DNA from: an uncultured Planctomycetia bacterium | GTDB lineage: Bacteria; Planctomycetota; Phycisphaerae; FEN-1346; JAACEH01 | DNA: 64,000 nt | NCBI GenBank assembly: GCA_903929765.1 | Contig: CAIYVX010000083.1 | Coordinates: forward strand, 27,435 to 91,434 | Direction: 5' to 3' | Part shown: piece after piece, positions 32,437 through 41,530 of the stretch | Numbering within the stretch: the first letter of the stretch is position 1 | Layout: each line of letters begins with the position of its first letter | Notes under the pieces: generated by a model | The model's input: the letters and a program-made list of their open reading frames with translations, nothing else | The model's database searches: none | What the model was told of the DNA's origin: nothing | Position numbers and translations under genes: made by a program

Positions 32437-33000
32437 ATGAGTACGGTTAAGGCGATTGACTTGCGGCGCGGCATGGCGATCCGGTTCAAGGACGGCATCT
32501 GGGTTTGCGTCGAAAACGAAAAGGTGGCCAAGGGCAACTGGCGCAGCTCCCAGGTCATCCAGATCAAGAACATCAAAACCGGCCAGCTCCTCAAGGACCG
32601 CTTCCGCACCGACGAGGATTTCGAGGAAGCCTATCTCGACCACAAGGACATGGAGTTCCTCTACGCCCAGTCCGGCAAGCTGGTCTTCATGGACCCGGAG
32701 AGCTACGAGCAGGTCGAACTGCCCGCCGACTTCATCGGCGACATGTCCGTTTACCTCACCCCCAACCTGCACGTCCAGGTCTCCTTCGTCGAAGGCAAAC
32801 CGATCATCTTCCAGTTGCCCAACGTCGTCGAACTGAAAATCATCGAAACCGCGCCGCACCTCCAGGGCGCCACCGCCACCAACCAGATGAAGGAAGCCGT
32901 CTGCGAAGGCGGGGCCAAGGTCCGCGTGCCCCCCTTCGTCGAGACCGGCACGATCGTCAAAATCGATACCCGCACCGGCGAATACCTCTCCCGGGCCTGA
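32437..33000 (+). CDS. efp: Elongation factor P
   Basis: A 187-residue translation factor that relieves ribosome stalling at polyproline. Domain I is MSTVKAIDLRRGMAIRFKDG, domain II FLYAQSGKLVFMDPESYEQV and domain III PPFVETGTIVKIDTRTGEYL, the last being the efp signature. The loop that carries the modified residue (KPGKGQAF with Lys34 in E. coli) reads EKVAKGNWRSSQ here, about two residues longer, with Lys32 as the likely tip residue. No EpmA, EpmB or EarP gene is in the window. The next gene is an unrelated esterase. Confidence 0.94.
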   Translation: MSTVKAIDLRRGMAIRFKDGIWVCVENEKVAKGNWRSSQVIQIKNIKTGQLLKDRFRTDEDFEEAYLDHKDMEFLYAQSGKLVFMDPESYEQVELPADFIGDMSVYLTPNLHVQVSFVEGKPIIFQLPNVVELKIIETAPHLQGATATNQMKEAVCEGGAKVRVPPFVETGTIVKIDTRTGEYLSRA

Positions 33001-33075
33001 GTCGCCGGCCAGCCGCCAACGGTCCGGTGCAGACCGGCGGCCTTTTCGTGTTCTCCTATTATGGAAAGCAGTCCG

Positions 33076-34719
33076 ATGCCAACAAGATTGGTGGCGGCGG
33101 CTATTGTGCTGGCGACGCTGGCGACGGCGGCCCGGGCCGAGGTCAAACTGCCCTCGCTCCTGAGCGACAACATGGTGGTTCAACAAGGACGGGCGGCGAT
33201 GTTCTGGGGCACGGCGGCGCCGGGAGAGAAGGTGACGGTAACCTTCGCCGCCGAGACGGCCTCGACCACGGCCGGCCAGGACGGACGGTGGCGGGTGGCA
33301 CTCCAGCCGCCGGCGTCGGGCGGACCATATCAGGTCCAGGTGGCGGGGGCGAACACGATCACCATCCGGAACGTGCTGGTCGGCGAAGTCTGGCTGTGCG
33401 GTGGGCAGTCAAATATGGAGTTGTCTCTGAACCAGGCGGTCAACGGGACGGCCGAGGCGGCGGCCGCGGACTTTCCGCAAATCCGGCAGTTCCGCATCCC
33501 GATGACGCCCTCCGGCGAGCCGCAGACCGATTGCCCCGGTTCCTGGGTCGTCTGTTCGCCGGCGACGGCCGGCCGGTTCACGGCGGTGGGCTACTTCTTC
33601 GGCCGTGCGATCCACAAGGACCTTAAGGCTCCGGTGGGCCTGATCAACAACAGCGTGGGCGCCACGTTCATCGGAACGTGGCTGGATCCCGCCATCGTCG
33701 CCGGCGAAAGCGAATTCAAAGTCGCGATCACACGCTACCAGCAGGCGAAGGCCGAGTATGGGCAGGCCCGCTCCGACTACGGGGCGGCCCTGGCCAGTTA
33801 CGAGGCGGCCCGGGCCGGCCTGACGGACCAGGCGGCGCTGCGGAAACCGGAGGTTCCGACTGATCCCTTGCTCTATATGCCGGGGGTATTCTACAACGGC
33901 ATGGTCGTCCCCTTGCGGCCTTTTCCGATCGCCGGCGTGGTCTGGTACCAGGGCGAGAGCAACGCCGTCAATGCCGGCTACCAGGTCTACGGGCGGCTGC
34001 TGACCGCGCTGATCCGGAACTATCGCCGGGACTGGGGGCGGGAGGATCTCCCGTTCCTGGTGGTGCAGTTGCCGGGCTGCGGGCCGGCCACGACCGACCC
34101 GAATGGGTGGGGCGGCTGGATGGCCGTTCAGGAAGGACAGTTGTACGCGGCGAGCCTGCCGAAGGTGGGCCTGGCGGTGACCATCGACCTGGGCGACGGG
34201 GAGAATATCCATCCACAGCGAAAGAAAGAAGTGGGTGAGCGGCTGGCCCTGGCGGCACTGGCCATCGCTTATGATAAGAAGGTTTCCTTCAGCGGCCCCA
34301 TCTTCCAATCGGCGACGGTGGAAGGGAACAAGGTCCGGCTGAAGTTCAATCACGCCGAGAGCGGGCTGGAAGCCAGAGGGGGCGAACTGAAGGGCTATGC
34401 CATCGCCGGGGCGGACCGGAAGTTTGTCTGGGCTCAGGCCGGGATCGATGGCCGGGACGTGATCGTGACCAGCAGCCTGGTCGCCGCGCCGCTGGCGGTG
34501 CGGTACGGCTGCTCGATGTTGCCGGAGTGCAATCTCTATAACCAAGACGGGCTGCCGGCCGCGCCGTTTCGCACGGACGGCTGGTCGACTCAGGCGCCCA
34601 GGAAGTCCCACCATCTTCGGACAACGCTGCTGGCCTCAGGCGCCACCGCCATCTTCATCGCGTTTATCATCGCCCTCAAGGTCCGCTCAAATCGCCGCGC
34701 CGCCGGAAAACGGACGTGA
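33076..34719 (+). CDS. Sialate O-acetylesterase-like SGNH hydrolase with TM tail
   Basis: A 547-residue exported esterase. The signal peptide is residues 1-21 (AAAIVLATLATAARAEVKLP, ending at ARA). The catalytic serine lies in EVWLCGGQSNMELSL (GQSNM, block I of SGNH hydrolases), the block with VVWYQGESNAVN follows, and the Asp-x-x-His pair is in IDLGDGENIHPQRKKEVGER. This corresponds to sialate O-acetylesterase (DUF303) proteins acting on acetylated glycans. Unusually, the C-terminus has a membrane segment (TLLASGATAIFIAFIIALKV) and a basic tail, so the enzyme may stay anchored. ATG 33061 is an alternative start; neither has a strong ribosome site. Confidence 0.87.
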   Translation: MPTRLVAAAIVLATLATAARAEVKLPSLLSDNMVVQQGRAAMFWGTAAPGEKVTVTFAAETASTTAGQDGRWRVALQPPASGGPYQVQVAGANTITIRNVLVGEVWLCGGQSNMELSLNQAVNGTAEAAAADFPQIRQFRIPMTPSGEPQTDCPGSWVVCSPATAGRFTAVGYFFGRAIHKDLKAPVGLINNSVGATFIGTWLDPAIVAGESEFKVAITRYQQAKAEYGQARSDYGAALASYEAARAGLTDQAALRKPEVPTDPLLYMPGVFYNGMVVPLRPFPIAGVVWYQGESNAVNAGYQVYGRLLTALIRNYRRDWGREDLPFLVVQLPGCGPATTDPNGWGGWMAVQEGQLYAASLPKVGLAVTIDLGDGENIHPQRKKEVGERLALAALAIAYDKKVSFSGPIFQSATVEGNKVRLKFNHAESGLEARGGELKGYAIAGADRKFVWAQAGIDGRDVIVTSSLVAAPLAVRYGCSMLPECNLYNQDGLPAAPFRTDGWSTQAPRKSHHLRTTLLASGATAIFIAFIIALKVRSNRRAAGKRT

Positions 34720-34727
34720 CTCCGACT

Positions 34728-35438
34728 TCAGCCGCCCTTGCCGTACTTGTCCGACTCCAGGGTCTGAAGCTGCTCCGCCGTCAGCACCGGCTTGACGGCG
34801 TCCAGGTATTGTTTGTCGAGTTCCCCTCTCATCTGCACGGCCCTGCCCTGCTCCGCCGTCAGTTCCGTCGTGGCGGCATCGATGATCCTCTGGTCGCCGC
34901 TTGCTATCGCTGCTCGCAACTTCTCCTGGAGGCTCTTGAGTTGCGACTGAGATTCCTGTTGCTGCACCAGCGGCCGGAACCGGGCGTCGATGATATCGAT
35001 CGCGGCCTGTTGCGGCGGAGTCAGGTTGAGACACCGAATGCTGAAGTGTATCTGCGGCAGCGAAGGGTCAATCGCCACCCTTCTGCCGTTGACGGTGACG
35101 TAAAGGAGGCGGGGGCTGCTCTCCCCGGTCTTGACGCTCACCGCCGGCGCCGCCGATGTCGCTGACGGCGACGGCTGAGCCGAGACCTCCGGAGTCAGAA
35201 CGTTCTCAACCACGGTATCCGTAATCGCCGCGGCTTGCGGCCTGGCGGGCTTTGTTCGGTTGAGGCGAACCTTCGGCGGCTCGGAGGCCTCGGGCGTCGA
35301 AATGGCCGGCTGCGGCGCGGCGGCGGTTTTGGCGCCGCTTTCGCGGGAACTCTTAACCACGATAACGCCGACGGCCATCAGGGCCGCCAAAACCGCCACA
35401 ATGACCAGCACCAGAATCACCTTGATCGGTCTGGACAT
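34728..35438 (-). CDS. Membrane-anchored protein with Spy/LTxxQ-like domain
   Basis: A 236-residue protein. Residues 7-30 are a membrane anchor (VILVLVIVAVLAALMAVGVI), followed by an Ala/Pro-rich linker to about 130. The C-terminal 100 residues are helical with two LTxxQ motifs (LNLTPPQQAAIDIID and PVLTAEQLQTLES), the hallmark of Spy/CpxP-like periplasmic proteins that sense metals or act as chaperones. GGGAGG lies 5 bases before the ATG. It is 16 bases downstream of the flavoprotein gene and so likely co-transcribed with it. A similar protein is encoded at 43061. Confidence 0.75.
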   Translation of the reverse strand: MSRPIKVILVLVIVAVLAALMAVGVIVVKSSRESGAKTAAAPQPAISTPEASEPPKVRLNRTKPARPQAAAITDTVVENVLTPEVSAQPSPSATSAAPAVSVKTGESSPRLLYVTVNGRRVAIDPSLPQIHFSIRCLNLTPPQQAAIDIIDARFRPLVQQQESQSQLKSLQEKLRAAIASGDQRIIDAATTELTAEQGRAVQMRGELDKQYLDAVKPVLTAEQLQTLESDKYGKGG

Positions 35439-35454
35439 ACAACACCTCCCATCA

Positions 35455-37269
35455 TTACTTGATCGCGTCCGGCAATTCTTCCCAATCCGCCTGCACCGGC
35501 ACGCGCGGCTGGGCCGTGGCCTCGTTGCCCTCGCGGCGGATGACCAGGTACTTCCGCCACTCGGGGTCCTGCTTGGGCAGCGGCTTGCGGGCCTGCTGGT
35601 TCTCAAAATAAAGGTGCGGGCCGCGGCTCTCCGGCCGCGCGGACATGGCCACCAGCACCAGTTCCGCCACCGAAACGATGTTCCGCGTTTCCTGCACCTG
35701 CCGCTCGTCGGCCCCGGCCCCGTCCCACCGCGCCGCCGCCAATTGCCGCAATTCCGCCAGCGCCGTTTCGGTGCCGGAGGCGCTCCGCTTGATGCTCGCG
35801 TACTTGCTCATCAGGTCGCGGACCTTCGCGGCCACCTCGGCCACCTTGATCCCGCCGCCGGTGGCCGCCGCGCCGCCCGCCGGCGCTTTGCCGCGCAGAA
35901 ATTTCGCCCCAGCGGCAAAGCCCGCCGCTTCGACGCCGGCGATCATGCCCATGACCTGGCTGTCCATCAGGGCGTTGCCGCCCGGACGGTTGGCCCCGTG
36001 CTGCCCGCCCGCGCACTCGCCCGCGGCATAGAGACCTTTGAGGCTCGTCTCGGCCCGCGGATTGATCTTGATGCCGCCCTGAAAATGTTGAATGGCCGGG
36101 GCCAGTTCGATCCGGTCGCCCTTCTCCAGGTCCACGCCGCGCTCCTTCAGCCAGGCGATGCTCGGCATGTTGATCGCCTTCAGCCGCTCCAGCGGACTGG
36201 TCGCCAGCGGCGGATCGGTCAGGTTGAGCTTGGCCATATTCGCATATCTGGCCCAGACGTTGGGATTCATCTTCCGCAGGTCAAAGCCGGTCGGGTTCTT
36301 CGAGTAATCGAGGTAAACCGTGTGGCCGGCCATCATTTCGGAGTAGACCGCGATGTCGATGACGTGCGAAGCTTCCTCATAGGAAACGGGCCAGGACGCC
36401 CCCTTGCGGAACAGGACCGTGTAAATTTCTTCCCACGGCGTGTCGGCGTCGAAATAGTCGCGGAGGAACTCGCGGTCGTTCTCATCGACCAGGCGCGGCC
36501 ACGACCGCATCATGCTCCCCGAACAGGCCAGCTTGGTCTTGACGCTGGAGAGGCCGATCTGGATGAACTCCATGTTCACCAGTTCCGCCCCGGCCCGGAA
36601 CGACATGGCGAAACCGTCGCCGGTCATGTCGTTGGGGAAAACGTGGACCTTCCAAGCCGCCCCGGCCCCGCCCGTGGCCAGGATCACCGCCTTGGCCTGA
36701 ATCGCGGTGCCGTTGACCAGCGCCACGCCGGTGACGACGCCCTGCGAATTTTGCAGCAAATCCGCCGCCACGCTGTTTTCCAGAATCGCGATGTCCATGG
36801 TCCGGACTTTCCGCACCAGGGCCTGGTGAATGTGGTTGGCCGTGTAGGGGCCGGTGTAACAGGCCCGGGCGTATTTCGAGCCGTCGGTGACGAACTGGTC
36901 GGCCAGACCGTCGGGCCGCTTGGCGAACGGCACGCCGAGCTGGTCGAGGAAATGGTACGCATCGCCGGCGTATTTGGCCAGCGTCACGGCCAGGTCGGCG
37001 TCGGAAACGTAGCCGCCGATGCGGTAAATGTCCTCGGCGTGATAGCGCCAGGCTTCCTTCTCGCCGTGCGGCTCCGTGTGCTCCAGCGTGGCATGAAAGG
37101 CCATCCGGTCGCTGCAACTGAGCGCCGTCACGCCGGAGGATTCCAGTTTCCCCTTCGTCAACACGGCCACCGCCAGTTCCGGCCGGGCCTCTTTGGCGGC
37201 AATCGCCGCGCGCAGCCCAGCCCCGCCCGACCCGACCACCAGCACGTCAAATTTTTTCTGTTCCGCCAC
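35455..37269 (-). CDS. Succinate dehydrogenase/fumarate reductase-type flavoprotein
   Basis: A 604-residue FAD enzyme. FAD binding is shown by FDVLVVGSGGAGLRAAIAA at the N-terminus and GLYAAGECAGGQHGANRPGG near residue 370. The segment LAPAIQHFQGGIKINPRAET corresponds to the HxxGG region of SdhA/FrdA, and the C-terminal helical domain (LMSKYASIKRSASGTETALA) is typical. The expected iron-sulfur subunit gene is not adjacent; instead a Spy-like protein follows. L-aspartate oxidase or another dicarboxylate reductase is possible. The start is GTG 37269 with AAGGAG 10 bases upstream, preferred to TTG 37290. Confidence 0.86.
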   Translation of the reverse strand: MAEQKKFDVLVVGSGGAGLRAAIAAKEARPELAVAVLTKGKLESSGVTALSCSDRMAFHATLEHTEPHGEKEAWRYHAEDIYRIGGYVSDADLAVTLAKYAGDAYHFLDQLGVPFAKRPDGLADQFVTDGSKYARACYTGPYTANHIHQALVRKVRTMDIAILENSVAADLLQNSQGVVTGVALVNGTAIQAKAVILATGGAGAAWKVHVFPNDMTGDGFAMSFRAGAELVNMEFIQIGLSSVKTKLACSGSMMRSWPRLVDENDREFLRDYFDADTPWEEIYTVLFRKGASWPVSYEEASHVIDIAVYSEMMAGHTVYLDYSKNPTGFDLRKMNPNVWARYANMAKLNLTDPPLATSPLERLKAINMPSIAWLKERGVDLEKGDRIELAPAIQHFQGGIKINPRAETSLKGLYAAGECAGGQHGANRPGGNALMDSQVMGMIAGVEAAGFAAGAKFLRGKAPAGGAAATGGGIKVAEVAAKVRDLMSKYASIKRSASGTETALAELRQLAAARWDGAGADERQVQETRNIVSVAELVLVAMSARPESRGPHLYFENQQARKPLPKQDPEWRKYLVIRREGNEATAQPRVPVQADWEELPDAIK

Positions 37270-37392
37270 GTCCGCCGCTCCTTTTCTCAAAAATCGTTTC
37301 CGTCAAACAATGACAGGGTTCGCGAACCCCCTACCCCCTCAATGCTGCCACAGGCAGCGAAAAGACCGTCGGTGGAGATACGGGAGCAATTC

Positions 37393-38019
37393 CTACGGCT
37401 GAATACCAGTAACCCGCGAGATAGCAACTGGGCCATAAACGCGGCTGATGAGGTCTCGTAAGGCAACAAGCCGCCTCTTGTTGTAGGAGAAAGTGAGCAA
37501 TGCCGTAATACCGCACAGGACCGCGAAACCCGAACAGCCTGCCCCGATCTGTCCCGCCAACCCACCGACATATTCTGCCAAACCGTCGATATCTTGATTG
37601 CGGTCCTGGTGACGGTACACAAGAACGACCCTGTCCCGCTCTTCTGGACCAACACGGCCGCCGATCAGAAGCGTGTTAATCTCGGCACATTTTACGTAAT
37701 TGGCCGGATGGCCGTTCGGCCTGCCAACACAAGGCCCGGCATTGGGGTCAACAAATACGTCGCTCCACCGCGGCAGAGGGCGGGCGGCATCATCAAAATA
37801 CTGGTTGCGCTGCGCATTCGTAAATGGTCTGTCGGCAAGGAGAATATGTTCCACTGGAACTCCAAGCATGTTAGCGTACACAGCAACATGGCCTGGGTTC
37901 CAATCGGCCGCGTCGGTGAGCATGGGAACCACGTACAGAGGCCGAAGTTCGGCCTGCGCCTCCCCAAACATCGCTCCCTTCCAACTGTCCAGCGCATCTC
38001 CTAGCTTTGAGAGTTCCAT
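37393..38019 (-). CDS. Hypothetical protein, 208 residues
   Basis: I do not recognise this protein. A strong AAAGGAG site 8 bases before the ATG supports it. The first 150 residues look soluble (LDSWKGAMFGEAQAELRPLY, DVFVDPNAGPCVGRPNGHPA, DRVVLVYRHQDRNQDIDGLA). A hydrophobic stretch near residues 155-175 (GCSGFAVLCGITALLTFSYN) could be one membrane segment, followed by a basic C-terminus. It lies 54 bases downstream of the secreted protein gene at 38074 and has the same AT-richer composition. Confidence 0.6.
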   Translation of the reverse strand: MELSKLGDALDSWKGAMFGEAQAELRPLYVVPMLTDAADWNPGHVAVYANMLGVPVEHILLADRPFTNAQRNQYFDDAARPLPRWSDVFVDPNAGPCVGRPNGHPANYVKCAEINTLLIGGRVGPEERDRVVLVYRHQDRNQDIDGLAEYVGGLAGQIGAGCSGFAVLCGITALLTFSYNKRRLVALRDLISRVYGPVAISRVTGIQP

Positions 38020-38073
38020 GTTTCAACTCCTTTAGATTCTGGCTAAATTTCCAATTCAACCCCGCAAACGAGC

Positions 38074-39675
38074 TCATTCGTTCAGGGACGGCTTAATTGT
38101 CAGTTCAATGCGGTCTCCTTGATAGCGGGTGGTTGCACCTATTCCCACCCGCCCCTTACCTCCCAAATCAATGTCGCCGATCGACTTGCCATTACATAAA
38201 ACCCCAAGTTTTCCATCTTCTAACTTGAAACTTACGTTGTAAGTCGTGTTCTGTTGGAAACCCAGCGTAATGTACTTCGGCGGCGGGACTCCACCCTTAG
38301 CATCCGCATCACCTTTGATGCCCACAACGTAAAGATTCGCGTCGTTGGGCACCTGGTCGTCCTTTGTGACCACCGTGAAGGCAAGCGCCGCTAGCGCTGA
38401 AGGAGGCCGACAATTCTTCAACACCACCAATTTGCCAATATGGGCGTATTCCGTGCCATTAAATTTGACAATTCCATGCTTGTTGGTGCCCCATATTACA
38501 AATTCTGATTGGAGCCTCTTTACTTCCAGTTCGTCCGCCACATTTGGGCCAGGCGGTGGGAAGAAACCGGAGTAGGCAATTGCACCAAAATTCAGACCCT
38601 CGAAATCAATGGTGAGATCCTTGGAGAACTGCGATCTTAGCTCGGACAGGGTTTGTCTGTTTTCGATCTTCGCTTCGAGTGCCGTGTCGGCGATATGTTT
38701 TTCAGCCTTGGCTTTCACGATCCCTGAAAGAGTGGGCATCGCCTTCTCGTACAAGCCGGCAGCATGCTGATGGACGTGGCGCTGTGCCAGGCCCTTTTCC
38801 CTTGCCGCCGCATCCCACCAGCCGTCGGCAAGTTCGGCCTGCTTCTCGGGGACCGATGGCACGACCGCCTCCTTCTCAGCCAGTCCCCTTAACAACGAAT
38901 CGCAGCCCAGAGCCAGCATCGGCAGCCCCTTCCGCCAATCGCCCTTCATAAAACAGGTGAACCTGCCAGCGGCCAAGTTGGCTTCGGGATCCTGTGGCTT
39001 TGCAGCAAGAGTCTCAAAAGCTTTCTTTGCCTGGGTATACGCGTCCTGCGTGTCCCGAACCTCCCGGGAACGAGCAGCTCCCGCCTTTATTACCTCCGGG
39101 TCTTTCGCCGCCTTGCCAACGGCCGAAACCAGTGTGGCAAGTTGGACCGCCATGTCATATCTGTCCCCACCAATGGCCTCGTCGATGATGGGGTTCACCT
39201 GCCCAAGGAACGCCTTGGCGTCCTGTGCCGCGCGGGCGGATTTAGAGGCGGAGGTCAAGGCTTCCAACTTCACCTTCAAGCCGTCTACGTCGTACTGCTC
39301 CAATTGGGCAATCGCGGCGAAAGCCCCGTCGATGTCGCACGCCCCGGAAGCTAGGTCGCGGGAATTGCAAAGAAGGGCGTACTGCCCGGCGGGGTCGTTT
39401 TTGGTTTGGGTGGCCGTCTGAAGGAGCTTCTTCGCCAGAGCGATTTTTTCCTCAGGCGTTTTCGCTTTTGCAATGTCTGCGCCGTACACGTCGTTAATCA
39501 GCTTTTGGGCGTTCTTGAGGGCTGGCGCGTCAGGAATGGGCATCTTTTTGGCTTCGGCTTGCGACGCGGATGTTTGGCCGTTGGCAAACTGGACGAAGGG
39601 TTTGTTCGCCACGAGTGTCAACATGAGGGCCAGGGCCGCGATTGCGGCCATTCTGGTAGCTTGACGGGGCGGCAT
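38074..39675 (-). CDS. Secreted protein with C-terminal laminin-G-like domain
   Basis: A 533-residue protein with a signal peptide (MAAIAALALMLTLVA). Residues about 40-330 are Ala/Lys/Asp-rich helices (PEEKIALAKKLLQTATQ, QAYTQAKKAFETLAA-like segments) resembling a type of long helical repeat seen in planctomycetal secreted proteins. The last about 180 residues are beta-rich (TIDFEGLNFGAIAYSGFFPP, GFQQNTTYNVSFKLEDGKLG, GRVGIGATTRYQGDRIELTI), similar in pattern to a concanavalin/laminin-G sandwich. The ligand is unknown. A GGAGG site precedes ATG 39675. Composition is AT-richer than polX upstream. Confidence 0.72.
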   Translation of the reverse strand: MPPRQATRMAAIAALALMLTLVANKPFVQFANGQTSASQAEAKKMPIPDAPALKNAQKLINDVYGADIAKAKTPEEKIALAKKLLQTATQTKNDPAGQYALLCNSRDLASGACDIDGAFAAIAQLEQYDVDGLKVKLEALTSASKSARAAQDAKAFLGQVNPIIDEAIGGDRYDMAVQLATLVSAVGKAAKDPEVIKAGAARSREVRDTQDAYTQAKKAFETLAAKPQDPEANLAAGRFTCFMKGDWRKGLPMLALGCDSLLRGLAEKEAVVPSVPEKQAELADGWWDAAAREKGLAQRHVHQHAAGLYEKAMPTLSGIVKAKAEKHIADTALEAKIENRQTLSELRSQFSKDLTIDFEGLNFGAIAYSGFFPPPGPNVADELEVKRLQSEFVIWGTNKHGIVKFNGTEYAHIGKLVVLKNCRPPSALAALAFTVVTKDDQVPNDANLYVVGIKGDADAKGGVPPPKYITLGFQQNTTYNVSFKLEDGKLGVLCNGKSIGDIDLGGKGRVGIGATTRYQGDRIELTIKPSLNE

Positions 39676-39792
39676 GTCCTAGCCTCCTTCGTAAATGTGG
39701 ACCGCTAAAGGGACCGGCAACCGACGCACAAATCATAACACCAGCGCAAGGTGACAACAAGTATCTTGGCTACGACCACGCCCGACCAGGGC

Positions 39793-41511
39793 CTACGATC
39801 GCGCGATGGCCTTGCGAAACGCGGCGGCTGTGGCCGTGTTGAGCACGTCGGACTTGGAGAGCCAGCCGCGGCGGGCGACCCAGACGCCGTGTTCGATCAG
39901 GCCGAGGTCCAAGGTCCGATGGGCGTCGGTCGAAATCACCATCTTGAGGCCCATCTCCTTCGCCCGCTGGCAATAAACGTCCGGCAGGTCGAGACGGTCC
40001 GGATGCGAATTAATTTCCAGAGCAACCGAATGTTTTTTGCACGCCGCGAACACCTTGTCAACGTCGAAGACCAGCGGATCGCGCTGGCCGATCAGCCGCC
40101 CGAAGGGGTGGCCCAGGCAATGGACCGCGCCGGAAGAGACCGCCCGGACGATCCGCTCGGTCATCGCCGCCTCGGACTGCTCGAAATAGCTGTGCACGCT
40201 GGCGATCACCCAATCGAGTTCCTTAAGGGCCGACTCGGCCAAGTCAAGCCGCCCGTCTTTGAGGATGTCCACCTCGATGCCGGCCAGGAGCATGAAATCC
40301 TTCAGCCCCGCCCCGACTTTGCGCACCGCCTCGGCATGTTTGTCCAGACGCTTTTCGTCCATGCCGCGCGCCACAGTCAGGGACTGGGAATGGTCGGTGA
40401 TGGCCAGGTACTGGTAGCCGCGCTGCCGGGCGGCTTCGGCCATGGCGGCAATGGTGTCGTGACCGTCGGTCTCTTTGGTGTGGGCGTGCAGGTCGCCGCG
40501 AATGTCGGCGAGTTCAATCAGCTCGGGCAACTTCCCGGCGGCCGCCGCTTCGACCTCGCCGCGATCTTCCCGCAACTCCGGCGGCACGAACTCCAGCCCG
40601 AGCTTTTCGTAAATCTCTTCCTCGTTTCTGCCGGCCACAGACTTTTCGCCGCGGAACAGGCCGTACTCGTTGAGCTTCAGTTTCTTTTGCTGCGCGATTT
40701 TGCGGCAGGCGATGCCATGAGCCTTCGACCCAGTGAAATATTGCAGCGCCGCCCCGAAATTCTCGGCCTCGAAAAATCGGAAATCGACCTGGAACCCGCC
40801 CTTAAGGGCCGCTTCCAGTTTTTCCGGCCCGCGCTCGGTGATTTCCGCCAGGCCCGCAAACCCGCCGATGGCCTCGGTCGCCGCCGCACGGTCCGCCGCC
40901 TCGATCAGCACGTCCAAATCGCCCACCGTCTCGACGCGCCGGCGGAAACTCCCCGCCACGGTCCAGCGCTTGATAATTTTTTTCTGCAAATCGAGGTACC
41001 GACCAAGTTCGCCAACAATTTCGACGGCTTCGTGAATGCTGATTCGCCCGGCCTGCGCCGCCACGGTTTTGAGGGACTTCAGAATATGCTCTTCGGTCTT
41101 TTCGCCCATGCCGGGCAGGCCGCGAATCTTCCCGGCCTCGGCGGCCGCCTTGAGCTGCTCCAGAGTGGAAATCTTCAGCCGCTCCCAGAGCACCTTCACC
41201 TTCTTCGGCCCGACACCCTTGAGGCGCAGCAACTCGGTGATGCCCGGCGGCAAGGCTTTGCGCAACTCTTCGAGCCGCGCACACGTCCCGGTTTTCAGAA
41301 TCTCTTCGATCTTCTCGGCGTGGCTTTTTCCGATCCCCGGCAGGTCGGTCAACTTCTTCCCTTCGCCCGCCAGGAGAGCCACCTGCTCGGTCATCTCCTC
41401 CAGCGTCCGGGCCGCCTGCTCGTAGGAGCGAATGCGAAAGGCGTCCCCGCCCTGGATTTCCAGGAGGTTGGCCATCTCGCGAAAGAGCGCCGCAATTTCC
41501 GAGTTTCGCAT
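39793..41511 (-). CDS. polX: DNA polymerase/3'-5' exonuclease PolX
   Basis: A 572-residue family X polymerase with a PHP nuclease domain, acting in base-excision repair. The N-terminal 8-kDa part has IAALFREMANLLEIQGGDAF and a helix-hairpin-helix (LTDLPGIGKSHAEKIEEI). The polymerase active site is AGSFRRRVETVGDLDVLIEA with the third Asp in GFQVDFRFF. The PHP domain begins near residue 345: DLHAHTKETDG, AITDHSQSLTVARG, GIEVDIL, SVHSYF, LGHPFGRLI and ISTDAHRT, with all metal ligands visible. Length is standard. Confidence 0.96.
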   Translation of the reverse strand: MRNSEIAALFREMANLLEIQGGDAFRIRSYEQAARTLEEMTEQVALLAGEGKKLTDLPGIGKSHAEKIEEILKTGTCARLEELRKALPPGITELLRLKGVGPKKVKVLWERLKISTLEQLKAAAEAGKIRGLPGMGEKTEEHILKSLKTVAAQAGRISIHEAVEIVGELGRYLDLQKKIIKRWTVAGSFRRRVETVGDLDVLIEAADRAAATEAIGGFAGLAEITERGPEKLEAALKGGFQVDFRFFEAENFGAALQYFTGSKAHGIACRKIAQQKKLKLNEYGLFRGEKSVAGRNEEEIYEKLGLEFVPPELREDRGEVEAAAAGKLPELIELADIRGDLHAHTKETDGHDTIAAMAEAARQRGYQYLAITDHSQSLTVARGMDEKRLDKHAEAVRKVGAGLKDFMLLAGIEVDILKDGRLDLAESALKELDWVIASVHSYFEQSEAAMTERIVRAVSSGAVHCLGHPFGRLIGQRDPLVFDVDKVFAACKKHSVALEINSHPDRLDLPDVYCQRAKEMGLKMVISTDAHRTLDLGLIEHGVWVARRGWLSKSDVLNTATAAAFRKAIARS

Positions 41512-41530
41512 CGTCCCCCCTGCGCTTCAC

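Noticed and set aside
35260..37461. 733-codon open frame on the plus strand
   Set aside because: Antisense to the FAD flavoprotein gene; Arg/His/Leu-rich shadow frame.
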